Source of the DNA: Pseudomonadota bacterium
GTDB taxonomy: Bacteria > Pseudomonadota > Alphaproteobacteria > Caulobacterales > Caulobacteraceae
Direction: 5' to 3'
DNA: 64,000 nt
NCBI GenBank assembly: GCA_020161365.1
Contig: JAIUNU010000002.1
Span: forward strand, 452,528-516,527
Below, piece after piece: positions 41,528 through 49,325 of the stretch. Made by a program: the position numbers and the translations under genes. Positions within the stretch are counted from its first letter, which is position 1, and each line of letters opens with the position of its first letter. The notes below the pieces were generated by a model that did not search any database, was not told where the DNA came from, and saw nothing but the letters and a program-made list of their open reading frames with translations.

Positions 41528-42700
41528 ATGGGCGAAGCCTATATCGTGGCGGCCGCGCGCACGGCCGGCGGACGCAAGGGCGGACGGGTCAGCGGCTGGC
41601 ATCCGGCCGATCTGGCGGGCGAGGTGCTCAATGCCCTGATCGACCGCAGCGGCGCCGATCCGGCCCTGGTCGAGGACGTGATCATGGGCTGCGTGGGCCA
41701 GGTCGGCGAGCAGGCCATCAACATCGCCCGCAACGCCGTGCTGGCCTCCAAGCTGCCCGAGAGCGTGCCGGCCACCTCGGTCGACCGTCAGTGCGGCTCG
41801 TCCCAGCAGTCGATCCACTTCGCCGCCGCCACCGTGATGTCGGGCGCGATGGACATCGTCATCGCCGCCGGCGTCGAGAGCATGAGCCGCGTGCCGATGG
41901 GGCTGTCGTCCGCCCTGCCCTACAAGAACGGTTTCGGGACCTACAAGAGCCCGCGCATGGAAGAGCGCTATCCGGGCATCCAGTTCAGCCAGTTCGCCGG
42001 CGCCGAGATGCTGGCCAAGAAGTACGACCTGTCGCGCGAGCAGCTCGACGCCTTCGCCCTCACCAGCCACCAGCGCGCCATGGCCGCCACCAAGGGCGGC
42101 AAGTTCGCCGCCGAGATCGTGCCCATCCAGGTGACCCTGCCCGACGGTTCGGTGGAGACTCACGACAAGGACGAGGGCATTCGCTGGGACGCCACGATGG
42201 AGTCGATCGGCGGCGTGAAGCTGCTCAGCGAGGACGGCCGCCTGACCGCCGCTACCTCCAGCCAGATCTGCGACGGCGCGGCGGGCGTGATGATCGTCAA
42301 CGAGCGCGGCCTGAAGGCCCTGGGCGTCGAGCCCCTGGCCCGCATCCACCACATGACCGTCATCGGCCATGACCCGGTGATCATGCTGGAAGCCCCGATC
42401 CCCGCCACCCAGAAGGCGCTGGAGCGGGCCGGCATGAAGATCGACGACATCGACCTGTATGAGGTCAACGAGGCCTTCGCCTCGGTGCCGACCGCCTGGC
42501 TGCAGGTGACCGGCGGCGATCCGGACAAGCTGAACGTCAACGGCGGCGCCATCGCCCTGGGCCACCCGCTGGGCGGCTCGGGCGCCAAGCTGATGACGAC
42601 CCTGGTCCACGCCCTGAAGGACCGCGGCGCGCGCTATGGCCTGCAGACCATGTGCGAAGGCGGCGGCCTGGCGAACGTGACGATCGTCGAGCGGCTGTAA
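41528..42700 (+). CDS. Acetyl-CoA acyltransferase (thiolase)
   Basis: A 390-residue type-I/II thiolase. The acyl-accepting Cys is near residue 89 in SVDRQCGSSQQS; the two C-terminal motifs are GGAIALGHPLGGSGA (His) and MCEGGGLANV (second Cys). The length and the SSQQS motif fit a degradative 3-ketoacyl-CoA thiolase or acetyl-CoA acetyltransferase of fatty-acid or ring-degradation pathways; no beta-oxidation partner lies beside it. AGGAGGAA precedes the ATG. Confidence 0.93.
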   Translation: MGEAYIVAAARTAGGRKGGRVSGWHPADLAGEVLNALIDRSGADPALVEDVIMGCVGQVGEQAINIARNAVLASKLPESVPATSVDRQCGSSQQSIHFAAATVMSGAMDIVIAAGVESMSRVPMGLSSALPYKNGFGTYKSPRMEERYPGIQFSQFAGAEMLAKKYDLSREQLDAFALTSHQRAMAATKGGKFAAEIVPIQVTLPDGSVETHDKDEGIRWDATMESIGGVKLLSEDGRLTAATSSQICDGAAGVMIVNERGLKALGVEPLARIHHMTVIGHDPVIMLEAPIPATQKALERAGMKIDDIDLYEVNEAFASVPTAWLQVTGGDPDKLNVNGGAIALGHPLGGSGAKLMTTLVHALKDRGARYGLQTMCEGGGLANVTIVERL

Positions 42701-42751
42701 GAAGCCCCGCGCGCCAGCGACAAGCGACGGACGGCGGGGGGCGGCTTGCCT

Positions 42752-43075
42752 CTACCGTCCGAAGCGGGCGGGCGCGTAGGTCGCCGTGCAGGCGGCGTTG
42801 CACTGGGCCCAGCGGGCGCCGCACCCGTCATCGTCGCCGCCGGACTGGCAGAAATAGAGCGTCCTGGAACAGGTCGCCTTGCACAGGGCGACATCGCCGC
42901 CGGGCCGCCCGGCAGCCAGCGGGATCGGCGCGGGAAGAACGAAGGTCGGCGTCGTGATCGGCGACTGCAGAACCGGCGCGGGCCTGGGCTTCGGCGTCGC
43001 CGGGATCGTCGGCTGGCCGGCCAGGGCCGGCGCGGCCACGGCGATCAGGGTCAGGGCGAGCAGAACGCGACGCAT
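42752..43075 (-). CDS. Small exported Cys-rich protein
   Basis: A 107-residue protein with a signal peptide (RRVLLALTLIAVAAPALAG), a Pro-rich linker (about residues 22-55) and a compact C-terminal part with six Cys (CKATCSRTLYFCQSGGDDDGCGARWAQCNAAC is the region, residues about 65-96). Paired Cys spacing suggests disulphides in the periplasm. No family is recognised. Confidence 0.75.
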   Translation of the reverse strand: MRRVLLALTLIAVAAPALAGQPTIPATPKPRPAPVLQSPITTPTFVLPAPIPLAAGRPGGDVALCKATCSRTLYFCQSGGDDDGCGARWAQCNAACTATYAPARFGR

Positions 43076-43128
43076 GGTCGGAACTGTAGGCCGGCTGCGG
43101 TAAAGGTCCGATTAACCACGTTCTCGGG

Positions 43129-43707
43129 TCAGTTCAGCGGCGGGCAGTCGGAGTCGCGGTCCATCTGTCCCCCGCAGCGGAGGCCTTCAAAGTCGCGGAC
43201 CCAGCCCGGAGGGCGCTTGGCGCGCTTGATGCGTACCCACATCACCGGTTCGCGCCGGGTCTTTGGAGCCGGATCCCAGGCGATGTCGGCCAGGTTCGGC
43301 TCGATGTCGGGCGCGGCCCAGCCGAGGCGCCCGCCGGCGCGCCACAGGGTCATCCAGCCCTCGCCCTCATAGCCGATGATGTAGACGACATCGCCCTTGG
43401 CCAGCTTGTCGGCCTGGCTGTTCGGCTCGCGGACGACACCGCGGGACGGGACGATGTGAAACTCGCGGTCGACCGCTTCGGCCCACTCGTTGGCCCGCAG
43501 CGCGCCGATCTTCCGCGCCTTGGGCGAGGGTCGGTCATAGACCGGGGCGGGACGGGTCCATTTCATCCGGCCTGAAAGCCAGCAGCCTTCGCCCGGGCAT
43601 GCGCCCTTGTCGACGAAGTAGCCCTCAGTCAGCGGGGGCGGAAAGTCCTTGGTGGGCGTCGCGATCGTCGCAGCCTGCAAAGCCATAACCAGCAAACCGA
43701 CCAGCAT
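43129..43707 (-). CDS. Exported SH3-domain protein
   Basis: A 192-residue protein with a hydrophobic signal (MLVGLLVMALQAATIA) and a bacterial SH3-like domain (about residues 50-130: APVYDRPSPKARKIGALRANEWAEAV ... VVYIIGYEGEGWMTLWRAG). Such domains usually bind cell-wall peptides. Four Cys lie near the ends. The ATG at 43707 was preferred to the GTG at 43731 because GGGGAGG precedes it. That ribosome site sits in the 3' arm of an 11-bp hairpin. Confidence 0.85.
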   Translation of the reverse strand: MLVGLLVMALQAATIATPTKDFPPPLTEGYFVDKGACPGEGCWLSGRMKWTRPAPVYDRPSPKARKIGALRANEWAEAVDREFHIVPSRGVVREPNSQADKLAKGDVVYIIGYEGEGWMTLWRAGGRLGWAAPDIEPNLADIAWDPAPKTRREPVMWVRIKRAKRPPGWVRDFEGLRCGGQMDRDSDCPPLN

Positions 43708-43716
43708 CTGAGCGCC

Positions 43717-43742
43717 CTCCCCAAGCGTCACCGCTTGGGGAG
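43717..43742 (-). terminator. Hairpin between carotenoid oxygenase and SH3 genes
   Basis: Perfect 11-bp stem CTCCCCAAGCG / CGCTTGGGGAG with a 4-base loop. It may terminate the upstream carotenoid oxygenase transcript; no U tract follows. Its 3' arm contains the SH3 gene's ribosome site. Confidence 0.55.
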
Positions 43743-43766
43743 ACTGCTACGTCCGGCTCGTCCCTG

Positions 43767-45218
43767 TCACCCCCGCAGCATCTCGCGGCCGGCCCAGACG
43801 CTGTGGGTACCGCTGCTCAGCTTGTGGGGCAGGGCGACCCGGCAGACGACCTCGAAGCGCTTGGCGTCGACGATCAGGCACTCGGACGTTCCCTTGTTCT
43901 CGTCGATGATGAAGGTGACCAGATAGCCGTCGTCCTCGTCGACCGCGCCGACCTTGGGCGCGAACGGCGCCTCGCTGGCGTAGCGGCCTTCGGGCAGGGT
44001 GATCGACCAGCTCTCGCCGGTCTCCAGGTCGTGCTTGACGAAGCCGTTGAACAGGAACCACCCCGGCCGCGTGGTGGTGGAATAGGCGTAGCGATAGGGC
44101 TTGCCGGCGTATTTCTGGTTGAACATGCCGAATTCCAGCACCCGGTCGTCCAGGTGCTTTTCGGTCGTCTCGCCGGTCTTCAGGTTGAAACGCCAGCGGT
44201 GCAGCTTGGGCAGGAAGCTGTGCTCGTCCAGATAGGCCATCAGGTGGCCATGGCCGTCGGGGGCGCCTTCCAGCGGGCGCGGGATCGGCTTTTCCTGGAA
44301 GTAGCCGTCCAGCACCACCTCGTCGCCGTCCTCGTAAGCGTTCAGCCAGTGCAGCACATAGGTCGGCTCGGCCTCGAACCAGCGGGGCTCGCCGCCCTCG
44401 CGCGGCACCAGGGCAAAGCGGCTCGGGACGCCCTTGTGCAGGCGCACGGCGTGGATGTCGCGCGCCATCAGCTCCTGGTCCCAGAACACCGGCAGGTCGT
44501 TGAGGATCGCGTACTTCGACGAGAACGCCATGTCGTGCGGCAGGCGCGGACCGGGCAGCGGCACGCCCTGATAGACCTTGCGCTTCCCGTCGGCGCCGAC
44601 CACGCCATAGTGCATGTAGGGCCAGGCCTTGGAGTAGTTGAAGAACATCAACTCGCCGGTCGCTTCATCGACCTTCGGGTGGGCCGATACGCCCTCCAGC
44701 GGCGCCCAGCTGGCGACGCCCAAATTCTCCAGGGTCAGCGGGTCCAGGCGATAGGCCTCGCCGCACTGGTAGAAGGTCGCGATCGCCTCGCCGTTGTGGA
44801 CGACGATGTCGGTGCTGGCGCTGTCCTTCAACGATCCGTGGGCGCCGAAGCCTGGCCGCTTGGAGACGCCGGGTCCGTCCATCAGCCCGCCCCACAGGCC
44901 CTCATTGACCTCCTGCTCGGCCTCGAAGCAACGGGTGCGGACGAAGCGGTTGCGATAGGTCGCCTGACCGCCCTTGAACTCGATCTGGTGGATCATCCCG
45001 TCGCCGTCGAACGGGTGGTAGCGGCCGACCGGGTCATGCACCGGGTTTTCGGTGTTGCGCAGATAGACCCCGTCGAGATCCGCCGGGATCGCACCTTCCA
45101 GCACCTCCAGGTCCCAGGCGTTGACCTCCTCGTGCTGCGGCGTCCAGGGGCCGGTCATGTAGGGATGGTTGGTCGGCCCCAGCGAGGTCCGCACGGGCGG
45201 CAGGCGTTCGACTTTCAT
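43767..45218 (-). CDS. Carotenoid oxygenase / lignostilbene dioxygenase family
   Basis: A 483-residue non-haem iron enzyme of the carotenoid cleavage oxygenase superfamily, which splits C=C bonds of carotenoids or stilbenes. Family features are VYLRNTENPVHDP, HPFDGDGMIHQIEF, SAHPKVDEATGELMFFNYS, a late HYFQEKP-like segment (LDGYFQEKPIPRP) and the C-terminal GTHSVWAGREML, with the spread-out histidines expected for iron binding. No signal peptide. GGAGG precedes the ATG. Caulobacter grows on lignin-derived aromatics, so a stilbene substrate is plausible. Confidence 0.93.
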   Translation of the reverse strand: MKVERLPPVRTSLGPTNHPYMTGPWTPQHEEVNAWDLEVLEGAIPADLDGVYLRNTENPVHDPVGRYHPFDGDGMIHQIEFKGGQATYRNRFVRTRCFEAEQEVNEGLWGGLMDGPGVSKRPGFGAHGSLKDSASTDIVVHNGEAIATFYQCGEAYRLDPLTLENLGVASWAPLEGVSAHPKVDEATGELMFFNYSKAWPYMHYGVVGADGKRKVYQGVPLPGPRLPHDMAFSSKYAILNDLPVFWDQELMARDIHAVRLHKGVPSRFALVPREGGEPRWFEAEPTYVLHWLNAYEDGDEVVLDGYFQEKPIPRPLEGAPDGHGHLMAYLDEHSFLPKLHRWRFNLKTGETTEKHLDDRVLEFGMFNQKYAGKPYRYAYSTTTRPGWFLFNGFVKHDLETGESWSITLPEGRYASEAPFAPKVGAVDEDDGYLVTFIIDENKGTSECLIVDAKRFEVVCRVALPHKLSSGTHSVWAGREMLRG

Positions 45219-45586
45219 GGGCGGATCCTCCGATTTTGGGCGGAGCTTACGGCCAGTCAGTCTTGTTGTGCAAGCTTCCCTTTGGGGCGGGGGAAGGTCG
45301 GGTCTCTGGAGAGGCTTGAGATTGCTTACGACCCTAGTCGGTACATTCCTGGCGCAGGATGATTCCGCTGATGCGAAATTTGGATGGTGGAGCTGGGTCG
45401 GTGCCCATGCCGGAACATGTCGATGAACAGGCGATCGGCTAGAACTCTGACATGTCGACCGTCACTCGCTCAGCGCTCGCTGGACCATATCCTCCTGAAC
45501 TCGATCCTAAAGATGCGCCGAAAACTATTTCTAGTTGTATTCACCAAAATATAACCTAAAATACCCCCGATTGCCGGAGGTTGGAT
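45219..45586. other. Intergenic region before the HExxH gene
   Basis: 368 bases; GC falls toward the right. No ORF with coding character was found. The AT-rich end (45520-45570) probably holds the promoter of the next gene. Confidence 0.5.
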
Positions 45587-46372
45587 ATGACCGATACGGT
45601 AGTGAGCGAGATCGTGATCGTCGGCGCTCGCCCGTCCGGGTGGCCTCCGACCGGCATCCCCCCGGGCAGCATCGCATTCCAAGACGGCTACTATGGCATC
45701 TGGCTGTTCAGGCCGGACGGCTCCATCAATCCCGACTATCCAACCACCACTACCGACCCAAAGATCGAATGGACGATTGATCCCAACACGCCGGAATCGC
45801 AGCGACTCATAACGCTGGTCGGCAATGCGCTTGTCCGGTTACAACGCGGCATCCAGGTCATCCCGGACGCCGCTCAGATCAGTCTGAAATCCGGAACTTT
45901 GTGGGGCGCGCAGGCCAAGGGAGCCCTGCTGGATATTACTCAGTATCCGATCAAGGTCGTTTATACGGGTGCGATCCCCGGCGCGATCGGCACCCAACAC
46001 CAGGCCGCCGTCATCCTGGAGACAGCACCGCCTCCGCCGCACTCTCAGCTCTACATAACGCCAGCACTCCTGAACACGGATAGTTATGGCGATCCGGCCC
46101 GCTTTCCCAACGACACGGGCATCAATTTCGTGCTTCTGCATGAGATGGCCCACGTCATGACACCCGTCCAGCAACAAACGAACCAAGCCTATCTGGACTA
46201 CTTTCAACGCACGGGGCAAAGCACGCTAGCTCACTATAACGATTTGGACAGCAAAGGTGAGTTCATTCACCCGGAGCCACGGCGCGTCGAAATGTATGCA
46301 AACGACGCGGCGATTACGCTTAGAAATTATCTAAGTATTCCGGTATACATGACGCCGACATACGGACATTAG
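45587..46372 (+). CDS. Putative HExxH metallopeptidase-like protein, unknown
   Basis: A 261-residue protein, lower in GC than its neighbours. It opens with VVSEIVIVGARPSGWPP, has a central region without known fold, and carries FVLLHEMAHVMTP with HEMAH at residues 185-189, the zinc-binding pattern of many metallopeptidases; a later EPRRVEMYANDAA could supply the third ligand. No signal peptide is seen. GGAGG lies six bases before the ATG. The stop is followed after eight bases by a gene for an exported partner. The low GC and pairing suggest horizontal origin; a toxin-like role is only a hypothesis. Confidence 0.7.
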   Translation: MTDTVVSEIVIVGARPSGWPPTGIPPGSIAFQDGYYGIWLFRPDGSINPDYPTTTTDPKIEWTIDPNTPESQRLITLVGNALVRLQRGIQVIPDAAQISLKSGTLWGAQAKGALLDITQYPIKVVYTGAIPGAIGTQHQAAVILETAPPPPHSQLYITPALLNTDSYGDPARFPNDTGINFVLLHEMAHVMTPVQQQTNQAYLDYFQRTGQSTLAHYNDLDSKGEFIHPEPRRVEMYANDAAITLRNYLSIPVYMTPTYGH

Positions 46373-46380
46373 GGGTGACG

Positions 46381-46977
46381 ATGTTCGCCATCGCGCTCTT
46401 CTCCGCCGTCGGCCTGCACATTGTTGCAGCCGACGAGATCATTGACGGCTGCATTCATACGCAAAGCCAATTGGGTCTTGGCTGCATCAGCTTCCTGAGC
46501 GCTCAAACGGACATCCCGCAGGGACCGATCGATCTTCTGGTTAATCCAGGTCTAGCCCGGACCGCCGATGGATATTGGCTCCGTTGGCAGCTTCGATCAT
46601 CCAACGGCAGGCCCATGGCCGTCGAAGGTTTCGAGCGAGCCTCGAAGAACGACGTTCCCAAAGGCTGGAACGTACCGAGTGTGTTCAGAAAGGTCGATGT
46701 GTCCGAGACTCTAGCTGGCGAGCATGGCTGCCGAGTTGTGGGCGCGGTGATCGCAGCCGGACGACGCCTAGGCGCCTGGAACTGCGAAAGCGCGCCCGGT
46801 ACAATCCTAGCGACGCCGGCCCCTGCAGCGACCTATAAGGTCGTAGCGCGCCTTTCGCATCACTATCAGGCAATCGCGGCAACGCCTGTAGAGCATTCTG
46901 AGAGCAGCAGGATAACGCTGGTCAGCTTCGATCTGCATAGCCAGACATTTCGAATGCTTGACCTAATCTGGCGCTAG
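46381..46977 (+). CDS. Exported partner of the HExxH protein, unknown
   Basis: A 198-residue protein with a Sec signal peptide (MFAIALFSAVGLHIVAA) and a beta-rich mature part (YWLRWQLRSSNGRPM, GEHGCRVVGAVIAAGRRLGAWNCE) with several Cys. GTG at 46375 is also in frame; the ATG has AGGGG upstream. It is separated from the HExxH gene by eight bases and shares its low GC, so they form an operon. Possible roles include a periplasmic inhibitor, substrate or chaperone for the partner; nothing shows which. Confidence 0.65.
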   Translation: MFAIALFSAVGLHIVAADEIIDGCIHTQSQLGLGCISFLSAQTDIPQGPIDLLVNPGLARTADGYWLRWQLRSSNGRPMAVEGFERASKNDVPKGWNVPSVFRKVDVSETLAGEHGCRVVGAVIAAGRRLGAWNCESAPGTILATPAPAATYKVVARLSHHYQAIAATPVEHSESSRITLVSFDLHSQTFRMLDLIWR

Positions 46978-47108
46978 AGCGACTCATCTAGGCGGTATAA
47001 GCGCCACAGAAGAGGCTTTGACTTAGAAATTTCTGTAACCACCCGTTCCAGAAATTCATTTCGGCATCATCCGGCACATGAAGCGCGGGATCACGGAGCC
47101 AAGTTACC

Positions 47109-48437
47109 CTACTGCCCCGCACTCACCCGCCAGACGACGTTGCCCACGTCATCGGCCACCAGTAGCGCGCCCGTCGTATCCACCGTGACGCCCACCGGCC
47201 GCCCCTGGGCCTTGCCGTCCTTGTCGAGGAAGCCGGTCAGGAAATCCTCGACCCCACCGGCCGGCTTGCCGCCGCTGAACGGGACGAAGATCACCTTGTA
47301 GCCGGCCTGTGGATTGCGGTTCCACGAGCCGTGCTGGCCGACGAACACACCGTTCCGGTAGCGGGCCGGGAAGCTGTTCCCGGTGTAGAACGTCAGCCCC
47401 AGCGAGGCGGTGTGGGCGCCCAGGGCGTAGTCGGGGACGATGGCGCGTTCGACGAGATCGGGGCGGCGGTCCTTGTCCTTGATGCGCTTGTCGACGTGCT
47501 GGCCGAAATAGCTGTAGGGCCAGCCATAGAAGCCGCCCTCGCGGACCGAGGTCATGTAGTCGGGCACCAGATCATTGCCCAGCTCGTCGCGCTCGTTGAC
47601 CGAGGTCCATAGCTGGCCATTGGCGGGGTTCCACGACAGGCCGACGGGGTTGCGCAGGCCCGAGGCGAAGACCCGCGTCTTGCCTGTCGCCAGGTCGACC
47701 TCAAGGATCGCGGCGCGGTCCACCTCGTTTTCCAGGCCGTTCTCGCCGACATTGCTGTTGGAGCCGACGGACGCAAAGAGCTTGGTCCCGTCCGGGCTGG
47801 CGATGATGTTCTTGGTCCAGTGGTGGTTGATCGGACCGCCCGGCAGGTCGGCGACCTTGCGCGGTCCGGCCGAGATCGTGGTCGCGCCCTCGGTGTAGGG
47901 GAAGGCCACGATGGCGTCGGCATTGGCCACGTAGAGCGTGTTTCCGACCAGGGCCATGCCGAACGGCGAGTGCAGATTGACCAGGAACGGCGTCTTCAGG
48001 TCGGCGATGCCGTCGCCGTCCTGGTCGCGCAGCAAGCTGATCCGGTCGGCGCTGGGCACGCCGGCTCCGGCCTTCTTCATCAGAGCGCCCTCGGCCATGG
48101 CGCGCAGGCCCTTGGGCTTGTCCTGGCGGGCGGGCTTGTTGCTCTCGGCCACCAGCACGTCGCCGTTGGGCAGGACCAGCATCCAGCGCGGATGGTCCAG
48201 GCCCGTCGCGAACGGCTGCACCACAAACCCGGCGGGCGCGCGGGGCTTGGCGTCTTTGGACCAGCCGACGACTTCCGAAACCTTGACCGTCGGCAGCAGG
48301 CTGCGGCTGGGCTTGGGCAGGGTCGGATTGGGGCCATAGCCCACCGTCGTGTTCGGCGCGCCCGGGCTCTGGCCGCACGCGGCGAGGGCGGACACCGCCG
48401 CGCCGATGATCAAGATTTCGCGAACTCGTCGACGCAT
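47109..48437 (-). CDS. PQQ-type sugar dehydrogenase lipoprotein (sorbosone dehydrogenase-like)
   Basis: A 442-residue lipoprotein (lipobox LAAC, Cys21) with a six-bladed propeller of the soluble glucose/L-sorbosone dehydrogenase family: FVVQPFATGLDHPRWMLVLPNGDVLVAE, INHHWTKNIIASPDG, FASGLRNPVGLSWNPANGQLW, GWPYSYFGQHVD and FPARYRNGVFVGQHGSWNR. It would oxidise a sugar or aldose in the periplasm with PQQ. It is divergent from the TesA-like esterase gene. Confidence 0.92.
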   Translation of the reverse strand: MRRRVREILIIGAAVSALAACGQSPGAPNTTVGYGPNPTLPKPSRSLLPTVKVSEVVGWSKDAKPRAPAGFVVQPFATGLDHPRWMLVLPNGDVLVAESNKPARQDKPKGLRAMAEGALMKKAGAGVPSADRISLLRDQDGDGIADLKTPFLVNLHSPFGMALVGNTLYVANADAIVAFPYTEGATTISAGPRKVADLPGGPINHHWTKNIIASPDGTKLFASVGSNSNVGENGLENEVDRAAILEVDLATGKTRVFASGLRNPVGLSWNPANGQLWTSVNERDELGNDLVPDYMTSVREGGFYGWPYSYFGQHVDKRIKDKDRRPDLVERAIVPDYALGAHTASLGLTFYTGNSFPARYRNGVFVGQHGSWNRNPQAGYKVIFVPFSGGKPAGGVEDFLTGFLDKDGKAQGRPVGVTVDTTGALLVADDVGNVVWRVSAGQ

Positions 48438-48515
48438 CGGCGCTTCTCCCCTTCAGCCTGCGTTCAACGCGCAGGGTCATGATTATGTTCTGAAGGAGAA
48501 CGATACGGTTTGCCC

Positions 48516-49181
48516 ATGGTGAAGTTCCAGCCCCATTCCCCCCCTGACCGCCGCCGTGTTCTGGCGGCGCTTGTGGCGCTGTCCGCGCCGGGCGCAGCGC
48601 TGGCCGCCGTGCGCAAGCCCAAGGCTCCGCCGCCGACGTCCGTCGTCACGGTGCTGGGCGACTCGATCACGGCCGGGCTGGGCCTGGCGGCGGACAGGGC
48701 CTTGCCGGCCCGGCTGCAGTCGGCGCTGGAGCAGATGGGCGCGCGTGTGCAGGTGCGCGGTCTCGGTGTTCTGGGCGACACCACGGCCGGAGGCCTGGCC
48801 CGCGTGGACCGTGTGCCCGCCGAGACCCGCGTCTGCGTCGTGGCGCTGGGCGGCAACGACCTGTTGCAGGGCGTCGATCCGTCCCGGGCCAAGGGCAATC
48901 TGCGGGCGATCATCCAGCACCTGAAGTCGCGCGGCGTGCGGGTGGTGCTGGCGGGGGTGCGAGCCCCCGCCCTGCTGGGCGCGGCCTATGCCCGGCGCTT
49001 CAACGCCATCTATCCGGATCTGGCTCGCGAGCAGGACGTCTTCTACGCGCCGGACTTCTTCACCGGCGTGATCGGGGTGTCGCGCTACATGCAGCGCGAC
49101 GGCATTCATCCCAACGCCGACGGCGCACGGGTCATCGCCGAACGCCTGGCGCCGGTCGTGGCTCAGGCGCTGCGGGGTTAG
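48516..49181 (+). CDS. TesA-like GDSL esterase/lysophospholipase
   Basis: A 221-residue SGNH hydrolase with a signal peptide (DRRRVLAALVALSAPGAALA), block I GDSITAGLG (catalytic Ser), block III GGNDLLQG and block V DGIHPNADG (Asp/His). Length and blocks match E. coli TesA (acyl-CoA thioesterase I / arylesterase), a periplasmic esterase. The TTG at 48510 is also in frame and closer to GAAGGAG, so the start could be two codons earlier. Confidence 0.93.
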   Translation: MVKFQPHSPPDRRRVLAALVALSAPGAALAAVRKPKAPPPTSVVTVLGDSITAGLGLAADRALPARLQSALEQMGARVQVRGLGVLGDTTAGGLARVDRVPAETRVCVVALGGNDLLQGVDPSRAKGNLRAIIQHLKSRGVRVVLAGVRAPALLGAAYARRFNAIYPDLAREQDVFYAPDFFTGVIGVSRYMQRDGIHPNADGARVIAERLAPVVAQALRG

Positions 49182-49190
49182 GGAAAACCT

Positions 49191-49320
49191 CCGACCTCCC
49201 CGGCGAATGCCGGGGTCCAGCTTCATTCGGTGAGTTGGATGTGAAAACGCCCTCCGCCGAGAGCCAGCGAAGGGCGTTGGTGGGCTCGATCTGGGCCCCG
49301 GCATTCGCCGGGGAGGTCGG
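49191..49320. repeat. Long inverted repeat, family 1, between convergent genes
   Basis: Arms near-identical over 30 bp: CCGACCTCCCCGGCGAATGC... (49191-49220) and ...GCATTCGCCGGGGAGGTCGG (49291-49320), with a nested AACGCCCT/AGGGCGTT stem. The same unit recurs at 56186-56296. It probably terminates both convergent genes. Confidence 0.85.
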
Positions 49321-49325
49321 ATTTT

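Noticed and set aside
45535..45780. 81-aa plus ORF overlapping the start of the HExxH gene
   Set aside because: Out of frame with the better supported gene and without its own ribosome site.
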